DNA from: Desulfovibrio piger
GTDB taxonomy: Bacteria; Desulfobacterota; Desulfovibrionia; Desulfovibrionales; Desulfovibrionaceae
Length of the DNA stretch: 64,000 bases
Direction: 5' to 3'
NCBI RefSeq assembly: GCF_900116045.1
Contig: NZ_LT630450.1
Span: 1,183,001-1,247,000 of the forward strand
Of this stretch, positions 9,112 to 17,203 are shown piece by piece. Each line of letters begins with the position of its first letter. Within the stretch, counting starts at the first letter, position 1. The position numbers and the translations under genes are program-made. Below the pieces are notes generated by a model. That model was given only the letters and a program-made list of their open reading frames with translations, was not told the DNA's origin and made no database searches.

Positions 9112-9527
9112 CACAGGCTCCAGCGCGCCCTGCACTTGGCGGTCTCCTCCACCTCCACGGCCACCAGACGGGCCCCGGTGCCTTCCAGCTGCGCCGGGCC
9201 CACCACTTCGCCCAGGTAGCGGGCCATGTTCTCGGCGGACGGATTGCAGGGCAGGACGCTCACCGAAGGATCCAGCGCCCGCAGGCCCTCCAGCAGGGGG
9301 TCCTTGTCCCAGACCAGGAAGCGGTGATCCCAGTGGTCTTCCAGCCACCGGCACAGGCGCTCCTTGACCACCTGGAAGTCCAGCACGCGGCCCAGGGCGT
9401 CCAGCTCGTCGGCGGTGCAGGTGAAATGGATACGGTAATTATGCCCGTGCAGGCGGGCGCAGTGGGATTCGTGGCCGCAGATGCGGTGCCCCACGGAAAT
9501 GTCATGATAACGGCAGATACTGATCAT
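9111..9527 (-). CDS. queD: 6-carboxy-5,6,7,8-tetrahydropterin synthase
   Basis: A 138-residue pterin synthase-fold enzyme that converts dihydroneopterin triphosphate to carboxytetrahydropterin in the queuosine pathway. Zinc-ligand histidines are at H14 (VGHRI) and in LHGHNY (H27, H29). The catalytic cysteine is C23 in SHCARLHGHNY, which marks QueD rather than eukaryotic PTPS. Further acids lie in LDFQVVKE and PSAENMARYL. Length and order of motifs are normal for the family. A GAGAGGAG site sits just upstream of the ATG at 9527. It is translated ahead of queE with a one-base overlap. Confidence 0.95.
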   Translation of the reverse strand: MISICRYHDISVGHRICGHESHCARLHGHNYRIHFTCTADELDALGRVLDFQVVKERLCRWLEDHWDHRFLVWDKDPLLEGLRALDPSVSVLPCNPSAENMARYLGEVVGPAQLEGTGARLVAVEVEETAKCRARWSL

Positions 9528-9765
9528 CGTCTCCTCTCAACGCTCCGGCACGCCGGACGGCGTCGTCCATGTGCGGCACGGGCGGGTTCCGGGCCTCCGG
9601 CACTATAGGGCATCTTGACGCGGCTCGGCAACTCTCCCGGCAGGGCCCGGGCAGAGGGCCGCGCGCGGCGCGCTCCCGCCGCAGGGGCATGGGCCTGCCG
9701 CTCCCATGCGGGAAAAGCGCTCCCCTCCTCCGCGACATGCAGAGGCGGAGGGAAGGCGCCCCCGC

Positions 9766-10347
9766 CTAAAAGACGCCGCTCTCGTGCAGGATGTTCAGAC
9801 CGATGCCCAGCAGCACCACGCCGCCCAGCACTTCGGCCCAGCCGTTGAGCATGGGCAGCGAAGACAGCTTTTTGCCCAGGAAGAGCCCGCAGGCCGAAAT
9901 GCAGGCACAGACCACCCCGATGAGGCAGGAAGGCAGGAAGGCATTGGTATCCGTCATGGCAAAGGTCAGGCCCACGGCCAGGGCATCGATGCTGGTGGCC
10001 ACGGCCAGAAGGAGCAGGTTCCAGCCGGCGGTGGGGTCGCTCCGGGGGCAGGCGACAGGTTCGGCCTTGCGCAGGCCGCCGATGCCGGAGCGCAGCATGT
10101 TGCCGCCGATCCATGCCAGCAGCACGAACGCCAGCCAGTGGTCCCAGGCTTCGATGAAATGGTGCACCGACTGTCCCAGGAACCAACCCAGCACCGGCAT
10201 GAAGAACTGGAAAAAGCCAAAGGCCGCGCTGACCCGGACATACTGGCGCAGACGTATTTCGCGGATGGCGCATCCCGAGGCCAGCGCCACGGCAAAAGCA
10301 TCCATGGACAGGGCCACGGCCAGCAGAAAAACAGTAAAGAACGACAT
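9766..10347 (-). CDS. mntP: Manganese efflux pump MntP
   Basis: A 193-residue inner-membrane protein with about six transmembrane segments that exports manganese. The two repeated family motifs with membrane aspartates are visible: ALSMDAFAVALASG near the N-terminus and VATSIDALAVGLTFA in the second half. Length is typical of MntP/UPF0059. The ATG at 10347 gives the standard family start MSFFTVFLLAVALSMDAF; the frame upstream of it is proline- and arginine-rich shadow sequence. No convincing manganese riboswitch could be read in the 260 bases before it. It appears to be a single-gene unit. Confidence 0.94.
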   Translation of the reverse strand: MSFFTVFLLAVALSMDAFAVALASGCAIREIRLRQYVRVSAAFGFFQFFMPVLGWFLGQSVHHFIEAWDHWLAFVLLAWIGGNMLRSGIGGLRKAEPVACPRSDPTAGWNLLLLAVATSIDALAVGLTFAMTDTNAFLPSCLIGVVCACISACGLFLGKKLSSLPMLNGWAEVLGGVVLLGIGLNILHESGVF

Positions 10348-10607
10348 GGAGCATCCCGCAGGTTGACGGAGGTGAAACAGACGAGTCATACCCCAAGCGC
10401 ACGGCGGCGGCAAGCCTCCCGGCGGGCCTCCCCCGGCACGGCAGCGGACGGAGGACGGGGGGCCGCCCGGCAAAGGCCCGGCGCCATCACCCGGCCGCGC
10501 GGCAGGTCTCCCGTCCGGCGCGTGCCGCGGGAGACGACGGGGACGTGCGGGCCCTCCTCTTGCGGCCCGCACGGGCAACGCTTATATAGCGGGCAGGAGA
10601 GTGACCC

Positions 10608-11543
10608 ATGCAAACGACTTTCATCCTCATATACTGGCTGGGCAACCTGCAGGCCCTGCTCGCGCAGACGGCCCAGGCCCTGCCCTTCCTCATCCTCATG
10701 ACCCTGCTGGCCGGCCGCAGGGGCAACGCGGCCCTGTGCCTCTGGGGCGGCCGCCAGCTTCTGCGCCTGGGCCTGCTCTGTGCCGCCGTGGCCCTGCCCC
10801 TGTTCCCGCTCATGCTCCTGCCGGAGGCCCTGCGGCGACCGCAGATGCCTCCCCTGGCCGATCTCCTGGTCCAGCCCGCCATCGTGGCCCTGCTGGCCTG
10901 GCTGCCGGCCACCCTGCTGCTCTGGGCCCTGCTGCGCGCCTCCCGGCACTGGCCCGACACCGCGGACCCGGGCATCACGGCCTATCGCACCGGCGACCTG
11001 CGCCTGACGCTCTGGGGCTGCCTGCTGGCCCTGCTGCTCTTCCTTCTGGGCAGCCTGCTGTCCACGGGCCTGCTGCTGGACCCGCCGCAGGGCATGCAAC
11101 GCAGCGATTTCATCCTGCTCCAGATCCGCCAGGGCCTGCATCTGCTCTTCCGCTACCTCTCGCTGGCGGGCGGCGCTGCCCTGCTCCGGCTCTGGCAGCT
11201 GCGCCACCAGCGGCCGCTGACGGACGACAGGACGTTCAGCCTGGCCGTCCGCTGGTGCGCCGTCTGGGCCGTGGTGGGCTACCTGCCCTCCATCATCGAC
11301 CTCTGGAGCACCCTGCTGGCCGCCCTGCTGCGCAGTCTGCACAGCGGCATCCCCTTCGACATCCTGCCCCAGATGCACGCCCTTGTCCTCTCGGTGCTGG
11401 CGGCCCTGGCCATCATCGGCTGGAGCGTCTTCCTGTACCGGCCCCTGAAGGCCCGCAGCCTCGTGCTGCAACTCCTGCCCTGGGGCTTCCTCATCATCCG
11501 CATGGCCGTGCCGTTCGCCCAGCTGCAACTGACGCGGCCCTGA
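10608..11543 (+). CDS. Polytopic inner-membrane protein, function unknown
   Basis: A 311-residue, leucine-rich hydrophobic protein with roughly six to eight predicted membrane segments, the first near residues 15-35. Short polar loops contain Arg and Asp, for example RASRHWPDTADPG. No catalytic motif or transporter signature is recognisable. It may be a Yip1-like or other small membrane family, but that is not supported by a motif. A GGAGAG site precedes the ATG at 10608. It lies 71 bases ahead of a small secreted protein gene on the same strand, so the two may be co-transcribed. A competing longer frame that runs through this region lacks any protein character here. Confidence 0.75.
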   Translation: MQTTFILIYWLGNLQALLAQTAQALPFLILMTLLAGRRGNAALCLWGGRQLLRLGLLCAAVALPLFPLMLLPEALRRPQMPPLADLLVQPAIVALLAWLPATLLLWALLRASRHWPDTADPGITAYRTGDLRLTLWGCLLALLLFLLGSLLSTGLLLDPPQGMQRSDFILLQIRQGLHLLFRYLSLAGGAALLRLWQLRHQRPLTDDRTFSLAVRWCAVWAVVGYLPSIIDLWSTLLAALLRSLHSGIPFDILPQMHALVLSVLAALAIIGWSVFLYRPLKARSLVLQLLPWGFLIIRMAVPFAQLQLTRP

Positions 11544-11614
11544 CCCCGCTTGCCCCCGGCCCTGCCGCGGGCTATGCTGGCGGGGACCCCTCATCCCACT
11601 CCAAAGGATCTGCC

Positions 11615-12109
11615 ATGCGCCACATTCTTCTTGCTCTCGTGTTCCTGCTGGCCGCCGCCGTCAGTGCCCCGGCCGCCGAAAAGACCTTCAGCCAGTTCGC
11701 CGTGGACCTGCCCGACGGCTGGACCAGCGATGAACGTCCCGGTTTCCAGAGCGGCCACCCGGACGAGTACATGCTCCTGCTGGGCAAACGCGGCGAGGAA
11801 GCCGTGGAGGCCCACATCAGCATCTTCATCCTGCCCAACAAGGACGGGATGGACGCCAGGACCTTCGCCTCCCGCATGCGCGAGATGCAGGACGCGCCCA
11901 CCGAACTGCAGCAGGAAGGCACCATGTGGACCTTCCGCGGCACGCCCCGCAGCCGGGCCCTGGCCATGGAGACCCTGACCCGCGTCAGCGCCGATGATGC
12001 CCGCATCCTCATCATCATGGAACAGGACCCCGCCGGACTGGGCACGGCCAGGGTCGTGGACAGCCTGCGCGGCCTGACCCCGGCCAGCAAGGCCCTGCTG
12101 GGCCGCTAG
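11615..12109 (+). CDS. Small secreted protein with N-terminal signal peptide, DcrB/PsbP-like by appearance
   Basis: A 164-residue exported protein. A signal peptide (about residues 1-21, ending AAAVSAPAAE) is followed by FAVDLPDGW, then alternating beta-rich segments (MLLLGKR, AHISIFILPN) and a C-terminal helix RVVDSLRGLTP. The 'VDxPxGW' opening and the terminal 'VDSL' helix recur in the secreted protein at 61531-61956, so the two are probably distant paralogues. The general pattern resembles DcrB/PsbP-like periplasmic domains whose role is poorly known. The ATG at 11615 is chosen because it begins the signal peptide behind AAAGGA; the longer frame upstream overlaps the membrane protein gene and is not plausible. 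Confidence 0.8.
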   Translation: MRHILLALVFLLAAAVSAPAAEKTFSQFAVDLPDGWTSDERPGFQSGHPDEYMLLLGKRGEEAVEAHISIFILPNKDGMDARTFASRMREMQDAPTELQQEGTMWTFRGTPRSRALAMETLTRVSADDARILIIMEQDPAGLGTARVVDSLRGLTPASKALLGR

Positions 12110-12133
12110 CCTCCGCCCTTGCCGCAGCCATCC

Positions 12134-12165
12134 GGGCCATCCGCCATGCGGGTGGCCCTTTTTTT
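12134..12165 (+). terminator. Terminator after the secreted protein gene
   Basis: An 11-bp stem GGGCCATCCGC / GCGGGTGGCCC (one G-U pair, loop CAT) runs into seven T. Confidence 0.9.
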
Positions 12166-12186
12166 CATGCCCGCTTCCGGCAAAGC

Positions 12187-12215
12187 AAAAGGGAGGGCCC
12201 GCAGGCCCCCCCTCC
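12187..12215 (-). terminator. GC-rich hairpin, possible terminator of the TPR protein gene
   Basis: GGAGGGCC pairs with GGCCCCCCTCC-type arms. On the minus strand it is followed by TTTTGC. It lies about 250 bases beyond the stop at 12461, so its assignment is uncertain. Confidence 0.35.
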
Positions 12216-12460
12216 ACGATGCACGGCACGGATGATCCGTCCCCGCATCCTCTCCGCCGGACACACGAAGCGGAGAAATATCTTCCTGCCCTCCAGATGG
12301 CGGATGCCGCCCTCTTCGTTTCCTTCCCGCGTCCCGTTCGGAAGGAATGGCCTGGGGCCGCCGGCGGCGCCCCTGCCATGCGCAGGACGCGTCCCCGCCC
12401 GCACGGACACGGGGCGTGACGGTGCACGGGCTCCCTTCCCCGTCCTTCCGCGCCTTCCTG

Positions 12461-14962
12461 CTAGCCCACGGAGGCGTGCGCCTCGGCCAGGCTGGCTTCC
12501 TCTTCGCGGCCCAGAGCGCGCAGGGCCCGGGCCAGCACCTGCCAGCCTTCGGGCGTGTCGCGCAGGCCCACGCTCTTGCGGGCCAGCAGCTCGGCCATGG
12601 CCGGATCCTCGTCACCGTCCAGATACAGGCGGGCCAGCAAAAGCATGGCCGCCGCATCGAACGGATTGCGCAGCAGGGTATCGTGCAGCAGCTCGCGGGC
12701 CTCGCCGCCATGCCGCTGCCGGGCCGCGAGCCGGGCCAGATAGCGCCGGGCGAGGCTGGGCCGCTGTTCCCCGGCCTGCTCCGACTGCCTGTCCTCGATG
12801 GCGGCGGCCAGCTCGTAGAAGCGCCGGGCCTCGTTGCGGCGCCCGCCTTCCTCGCACAGCTGCCCCAGACGCAGATGGGCATAGACATGCTCCGGGGCGT
12901 CCTTGATGCATTCCCGGTAATAGCGGGCCGCGGAACGGCGCTCGCCCAGCTGCTGGCAGACCGTGCCCAGATTGTAATGGGTCTGGGCGATGCGCGCCTG
13001 GCGTTCCGGTCCGGCATCGCCCTTGTAGCGCAGGGCCTCCAGAAAGTGGCGCCGGGCCTCGTGATACCGGCCCAGGGCGGCCATGCAGACGCCCAGGGAA
13101 TTGCGGGCCAGCACGTTTTCCGCATCGGCCAGCAGGGCCAGCTTGTATTCGTCGATGGCGCCGAAGACGTCCCCCAGCGCATAGCGGCGGTCCGCGCTGA
13201 TGTTCAGGGCCAGGGAGTTGCACAGGCCCGCGCGCGGCGGGGGCAGCAGCTGGGCGTACTCCAGGGCCTTGAGGGCGCAGTCGGGCATCTCGCCCTTGCG
13301 GTAATGCAGGAAGGGATAGCCGGCAAGACCGGCCGAGACCGGCAGCCCGGCCGCTTCCAGGCGGGCGCACAGGGCCGTGTAGTGGGGCAGCAGGGCCTCG
13401 GCACTGCTGTCCGCATGGAAGAAGATCAGGGCATTGCTGCCGTACAGCCCGGCCAGAGGCTCTCCGGCGCACAGTTCGGGGATCTGCCGCCAGGCCGCGA
13501 GGCATTCGCCCAGGGCCGCTTCCTGCCGTGCGTCATGCGGGACATCCACCCGCACGATGGCCAGCACGAAACGCCCCGTGCGCTCTTTCTCCTGGGCGAA
13601 AAGATGCAAAAAATCCCCATGACCGTAGATGCCCGCGCAGGCGCCGTCCTCCAGCGCCGGGATGCGGGCGCGCCCTTCCCGCACGCTCCCGGCGGCGGGG
13701 GCCCCGTCCGGCTCCGTATCCGCCGCGGCGCTTCCTTCCTGCCCGGGCGTGCCGGGCACATCGGCGGCAGCGGCCCTGCCGCCCGGCGCATGAGGGAAAG
13801 CGGCAAGGGAGGGCACTTCCAGCAGGCTGAGCCTGTCACCGGCTTCCAGCGGCGCCGTGGCATCGGCCAGATGCACGGTCTCGGCCACGGAATGGAATTC
13901 CCGCACCTGCAGCAGCACCACTTCGCCCTTGTACGGATTGCCGGCCCCGTCCTGTCCCGAAGGGCCCCACACAGCGAAGCGCATGCCTTCCCGGGCCTTG
14001 GCCTGGGCCCCCAGGCCCACACGCACCCGACCCTGGGGCAGGGCCCGGAGCACGGTGCCGCCGTCCTGGAGGATGCGGGCAAAGGGCATGACGCGCGGCG
14101 CCCCGGGCTGGGAGGTCATGCGGGCCGCGAGCCGGGCGCGCTCCATGAGCATGCGGGCCTGCTCGAACATGGGCAGACGCAGTTCCGCGCCTTCCATGTC
14201 CTGCGGGTACACGGCATGACCGGCACTCAGGCGGGGACGTATGGTCCTGCCCGTCAGGGGCGCGGGCAGGGCGGCACCGGCCATGCGGGCCAGGGCGGCC
14301 TCGGCCGTCTTCTGGCAGGCGCTGCGGCCGCTCACCGAGGGCAGCAGCAGGGCCATGCCGAAGCGTCCCACGCGCGCGGCCACCACATCCGACGGCAGCT
14401 CCTCCCGCAGGGCTTCGGCCGCGCGGCGCATGAGCTCATCGGCGAAACGGAAGCCCATGCGGCCCACGATCTCGCGCCCGTTGGAAAAATGCAGCAGCAC
14501 CAGGCCCATGCACAGCCGGTGCAGGGGCGAGTGTTCGCCGTCCCCCCGGGAAGGGTCCGCGAAGAGCTCGCGCACCCGGGCGGCCTCGTCTTCCATGGCG
14601 CCGTAGAGCACGTTCTCCGTGGCCAGGCCGGTCACGGCATCCACGCGCGTGGCCTTGACCCGGGCCAGCAGCTCCAGGCAAAGGCCGGCGATGGCGGGCA
14701 GCTGCGGCAGCAGGGCACGGGCATCCCGCACCTTGACGCCGTGCAGCATGAGCACGCCCAGCAGGCTCCCCTGCCGGTACAGGGGCAGGAGCAGGCGGCG
14801 TTCGCGCGGCAGCAGTTCCGGCTGGCGCGGCGCATGGGCGGTGGGGAAATACAGGGCATGGTGCGAACACTGGATGAACTTGCCCAGTTCCTGCATCAGG
14901 AGGGCGTCCATGTCCATGAGGTCCCTGCGGGTCAGGTCACAGGCGGAAGGAGCGGTATTCAT
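12461..14962 (-). CDS. Large protein with GAF-like region, two degenerate GGDEF-like modules and C-terminal TPR repeats
   Basis: An 833-residue soluble protein. Residues 15-105 look like a small GAF-type sensor. Residues 105-280 have the fold landmarks of a GGDEF domain: DAVTGLATENVLYGAM at the entry, VGRFGMALLLPS where GGDEF should stand, and LSAGHAVYPQD near the end. The catalytic signature is lost. A second similar module appears around residues 455-600 (YGSNALIFF, then VSAGLAGYPFLHYRKGEMPDCALKALEYA). About five to six TPR units follow from residue 615 (for example ARNSLGVCMAALGRYHEARRH). It cannot be expected to make c-di-GMP. A scaffold or nucleotide-sensing role is inferred from the degenerate domains. 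The start at 14962 is the first ATG of the frame that encodes protein-like sequence. Confidence 0.8.
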   Translation of the reverse strand: MNTAPSACDLTRRDLMDMDALLMQELGKFIQCSHHALYFPTAHAPRQPELLPRERRLLLPLYRQGSLLGVLMLHGVKVRDARALLPQLPAIAGLCLELLARVKATRVDAVTGLATENVLYGAMEDEAARVRELFADPSRGDGEHSPLHRLCMGLVLLHFSNGREIVGRMGFRFADELMRRAAEALREELPSDVVAARVGRFGMALLLPSVSGRSACQKTAEAALARMAGAALPAPLTGRTIRPRLSAGHAVYPQDMEGAELRLPMFEQARMLMERARLAARMTSQPGAPRVMPFARILQDGGTVLRALPQGRVRVGLGAQAKAREGMRFAVWGPSGQDGAGNPYKGEVVLLQVREFHSVAETVHLADATAPLEAGDRLSLLEVPSLAAFPHAPGGRAAAADVPGTPGQEGSAAADTEPDGAPAAGSVREGRARIPALEDGACAGIYGHGDFLHLFAQEKERTGRFVLAIVRVDVPHDARQEAALGECLAAWRQIPELCAGEPLAGLYGSNALIFFHADSSAEALLPHYTALCARLEAAGLPVSAGLAGYPFLHYRKGEMPDCALKALEYAQLLPPPRAGLCNSLALNISADRRYALGDVFGAIDEYKLALLADAENVLARNSLGVCMAALGRYHEARRHFLEALRYKGDAGPERQARIAQTHYNLGTVCQQLGERRSAARYYRECIKDAPEHVYAHLRLGQLCEEGGRRNEARRFYELAAAIEDRQSEQAGEQRPSLARRYLARLAARQRHGGEARELLHDTLLRNPFDAAAMLLLARLYLDGDEDPAMAELLARKSVGLRDTPEGWQVLARALRALGREEEASLAEAHASVG

Positions 14963-15106
14963 GCCGCCAGTGTAGTTGTCCCCCTCCGTATTGTCTAGAA
15001 AAAATCAAGAAATGATGCCCGGGACATACCGCCCGGAGCGGGCTTGCCCCCCGCTCCCTCCTGCGCTACCAAGAAGAAAACCCCATCTCGCAAAAGGAAG
15101 GATCCC

Positions 15107-15730
15107 ATGCCGTATTCCGTCTATCCTCTGGGGCCGCTGGAGACCAACAGCTATCTCGTCCACAAGGACGGTCAGGCCGTGGTCATCGATGCCGGCGGCG
15201 ACCCCGCCCCCATCCTGCACGACCTGCGCGCCAAGGGCCTGACGCTGGCCGCCATCTGCCTCACGCACCGCCACTTCGACCATATGTACGGCGTGGCCAC
15301 GCTGGTGAAAGAGACCGGCGCCCCGGTCTACTCCCCCGTCCACGATGCCTGCCTGATCGGCACGGAATCCTCCGACGGCGGCATCTGGGGCTTCCCGCCG
15401 GTGCCCGCCTTCGAGAGCCGTGACCTGCCCACGGGACAACAGGTCTTCGGCGGCATGGCCTGCACCGTGCTGGACACTCCCGGCCACACCCCCGGCGGTG
15501 TCTCCTACTACTTCCCGGACGAAAAGGCCGTCTTCACCGGCGACGCCCTCTTCTACCGTTCCCTGGGCCGCACGGACTTCCCCGGCGGCGATCACGACAC
15601 CCTGCTGCGCTCCATCCGCAAGGTGCTCTTCGCCCTGCCGGAAGAAACGGCCGTCCTGCCCGGTCACGGCCCGGCCACCAGCATCGGCAACGAACGCCGC
15701 AACAACCCCTTCTGCGGGGACTTCGTCTGA
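15107..15730 (+). CDS. Metallo-beta-lactamase-fold hydrolase, glyoxalase II-like
   Basis: A 207-residue single-domain MBL protein expected to bind two metal ions. It shows the motif THRHFDHMYG (H-x-H-x-D-H) near residues 51-60, GHTPGGVSYY around residue 126, GDALF near 144 and PGHGP near the C-terminus. These are all ligands of the glyoxalase II/YcbL type. The substrate is not determined; small thioesters such as hydroxyacylglutathione analogues are the usual guess. The ATG at 15107 follows AAAAGGAAGG and gives the normal YcbL-like length, whereas an upstream in-frame ATG at 15044 has no such site. Its stop overlaps the next gene's ATG (TGATG). Confidence 0.9.
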   Translation: MPYSVYPLGPLETNSYLVHKDGQAVVIDAGGDPAPILHDLRAKGLTLAAICLTHRHFDHMYGVATLVKETGAPVYSPVHDACLIGTESSDGGIWGFPPVPAFESRDLPTGQQVFGGMACTVLDTPGHTPGGVSYYFPDEKAVFTGDALFYRSLGRTDFPGGDHDTLLRSIRKVLFALPEETAVLPGHGPATSIGNERRNNPFCGDFV

Positions 15731-16317
15731 TGCGCATCCTTTCCCTGCTGGGCAGCCCCCGCGCCAACGGCACCACCCACACCGTGGCCCGCCTCATCGC
15801 CGGAGGGCTGTCCTGCGGCGGGGCGGTGGAGGAGATCGCCCTGCGGGAAAAGCACATCCGCCCCTGCCGGGGCTGCCAGAGCTGTGCCGCCGCGCCCCAT
15901 GCCTGCCCGCTGGCACGGACGGACGATGCCGAGGCCGTCTTTGCGGCCATCGCCGCCGCGGACGTGGTCCTGTGGACATCGCCCGTCTATTTCTATGGCC
16001 TGCCCGCCCAGGCCAAGGCCCTGGTGGACCGCTCCCAGCGCATCTGGGCCGGGGTCGAGGCGGGCCGTCCCGCCGGGAAGGGACCCCTGGTGCTGGCGGC
16101 CCTGGCGGCGGCCCGTCCGCGCGGGGAGCAGCTCTTCACCGGCAGCCTGCTGGGCCTGAAATACTTTTTCGCCAGTTTCGGCGCCCGGATGGCGGATACC
16201 CGCACCCTGCGGGGCCTGTCCTGTCCCGGGGACCTGCTCTCCCGTCCCGACCTGTGCGCCGGTCTTGAGCGCTGGGGCCGGGACTGGGCCGCCCGCCTGG
16301 CGGAGGCCCGCCCGTGA
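15730..16317 (+). CDS. NAD(P)H-dependent FMN reductase-like flavoprotein
   Basis: A 195-residue flavodoxin-fold protein. The FMN phosphate loop is GSPRANGTTH (residues 8-17), and the cysteine-bearing segment CRGCQSCAAAPHAC near residues 45-60 is followed by DDAEAVFAAIAAADVVLWTSPVYFYGLPAQ. This is the signature of the iron-sulfur flavoprotein / NADPH-dependent FMN reductase family. It probably reduces a flavin or small quinone-like substrate. The cysteines could hold an Fe-S cluster or be redox-active. It starts on the base shared with the MBL stop and ends overlapping comF, so the three genes form one translationally coupled unit. Confidence 0.88.
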   Translation: MRILSLLGSPRANGTTHTVARLIAGGLSCGGAVEEIALREKHIRPCRGCQSCAAAPHACPLARTDDAEAVFAAIAAADVVLWTSPVYFYGLPAQAKALVDRSQRIWAGVEAGRPAGKGPLVLAALAAARPRGEQLFTGSLLGLKYFFASFGARMADTRTLRGLSCPGDLLSRPDLCAGLERWGRDWAARLAEARP

Positions 16318-17123
16318 TGCCCGCCGGGCAGGATGCCGCCGGGGAGAGGGACCGGGACGCGTCGCCGCGGCGGCCCTTCCCCCTGATACGGCTGGCCCGG
16401 CTGCTGGGATTCACCGAGCACCGCTGCCCGGTCTGCGGCACGCCCGTGGACGCTGCCGGAAAGGATCTCTCCGGCCCGGAGGCCGGGATGCTGGCCCACG
16501 GGCTCTGCCCCGCCTGCGCCCGGGCCCTGCGCCCTTCCGGCGGGGGGCGCTGCCGGGCCTGCGGACTGCCCCTGCCCTGGCCCGCCGCCGGACAGCCGCT
16601 GCTGTGCGGGGACTGTCTGGCCTCGCCGCCGCCCTGGCAGGGACTGGCGCTGCACGGCCAGTACCGCGGGGCCCTGCGCCGGCTCATCCTGCGTTTCAAG
16701 CACGGCGGCAGGCCGTCCCTGGCCTTCCTGCTGGCCGGTCTGCTGCTGGATGCCGCGTCCTGTCTGCCCCTGCCCGACGCTGTGCTGGGCATCCCCCAGC
16801 ATAAGGACCACCTGCGCCGGCGCGGCTACAACCAGGCACACGAGCTGGCCGTGGCGCTGGGGCTTATGCTCTCCCTCCCCGTCCGTCCCGGCCTGCTGCG
16901 GCGGCCGGCGGCCGTCCCGCACCAGACAGGGCTCACGGCCTCCCGGCGACGGCGCAACGCCGCCGGGACGTTCCGGGCCGACGGTGTCCGGGGGCTGCGC
17001 CTGTGGCTGGTGGACGACATCATCACCACCGGCAGCACCCTGCGGGCCGCCGGTGAAGAGCTGCGCCGTGCCGGGGCCGCGCGCGTGGACGTGCTGGCCC
17101 TGGCGCGCACGCCCCTGCCCTGA
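16317..17123 (+). CDS. comF: ComF-family phosphoribosyltransferase-like protein
   Basis: A 268-residue protein with an N-terminal double zinc-ribbon (CPVCGTP near residue 38, CPAC, CRACGLP, CGDC) and a C-terminal type I phosphoribosyltransferase domain. The PRPP loop VDDIITTGSTL lies about residues 224-234, and RRRGYNQAHELA is the family signature. ComF homologues are linked to DNA uptake and repair; the biochemical activity in this lineage is unknown. ATG at 16317 overlaps the stop of the flavoprotein gene (TGATG); a GTG one codon earlier is possible. Both zinc knuckles and the PRPP loop appear intact. Confidence 0.92.
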   Translation: MPAGQDAAGERDRDASPRRPFPLIRLARLLGFTEHRCPVCGTPVDAAGKDLSGPEAGMLAHGLCPACARALRPSGGGRCRACGLPLPWPAAGQPLLCGDCLASPPPWQGLALHGQYRGALRRLILRFKHGGRPSLAFLLAGLLLDAASCLPLPDAVLGIPQHKDHLRRRGYNQAHELAVALGLMLSLPVRPGLLRRPAAVPHQTGLTASRRRRNAAGTFRADGVRGLRLWLVDDIITTGSTLRAAGEELRRAGAARVDVLALARTPLP

Positions 17124-17203
17124 GCCCCCGGAAATGACGCATGACAAAAACGGGGAAAATTGCTACATCTTCCCTGTATTACCCATAAAATAAGGATTGA
17201 AGC

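Larger units (their letters stand above)
12110..12460. other. Convergent intergenic region, no gene seen
   Basis: About 351 bases holding the plus-strand terminator at 12134-12165 and a minus-strand hairpin at 12187-12215. The remaining open frames look like composition artefacts. Confidence 0.6.

Noticed and set aside
10381-10600. Manganese (yybP-ykoY) riboswitch upstream of mntP
   Set aside because: The conserved core segments were not found in order on the minus strand; only a short G-rich stretch is similar.
12347-14998. 883-codon plus-strand frame antisense to the TPR protein
   Set aside because: Low-complexity Gly/Ala/His/Gln-rich translation with no domain. The minus frame has coherent TPR units.
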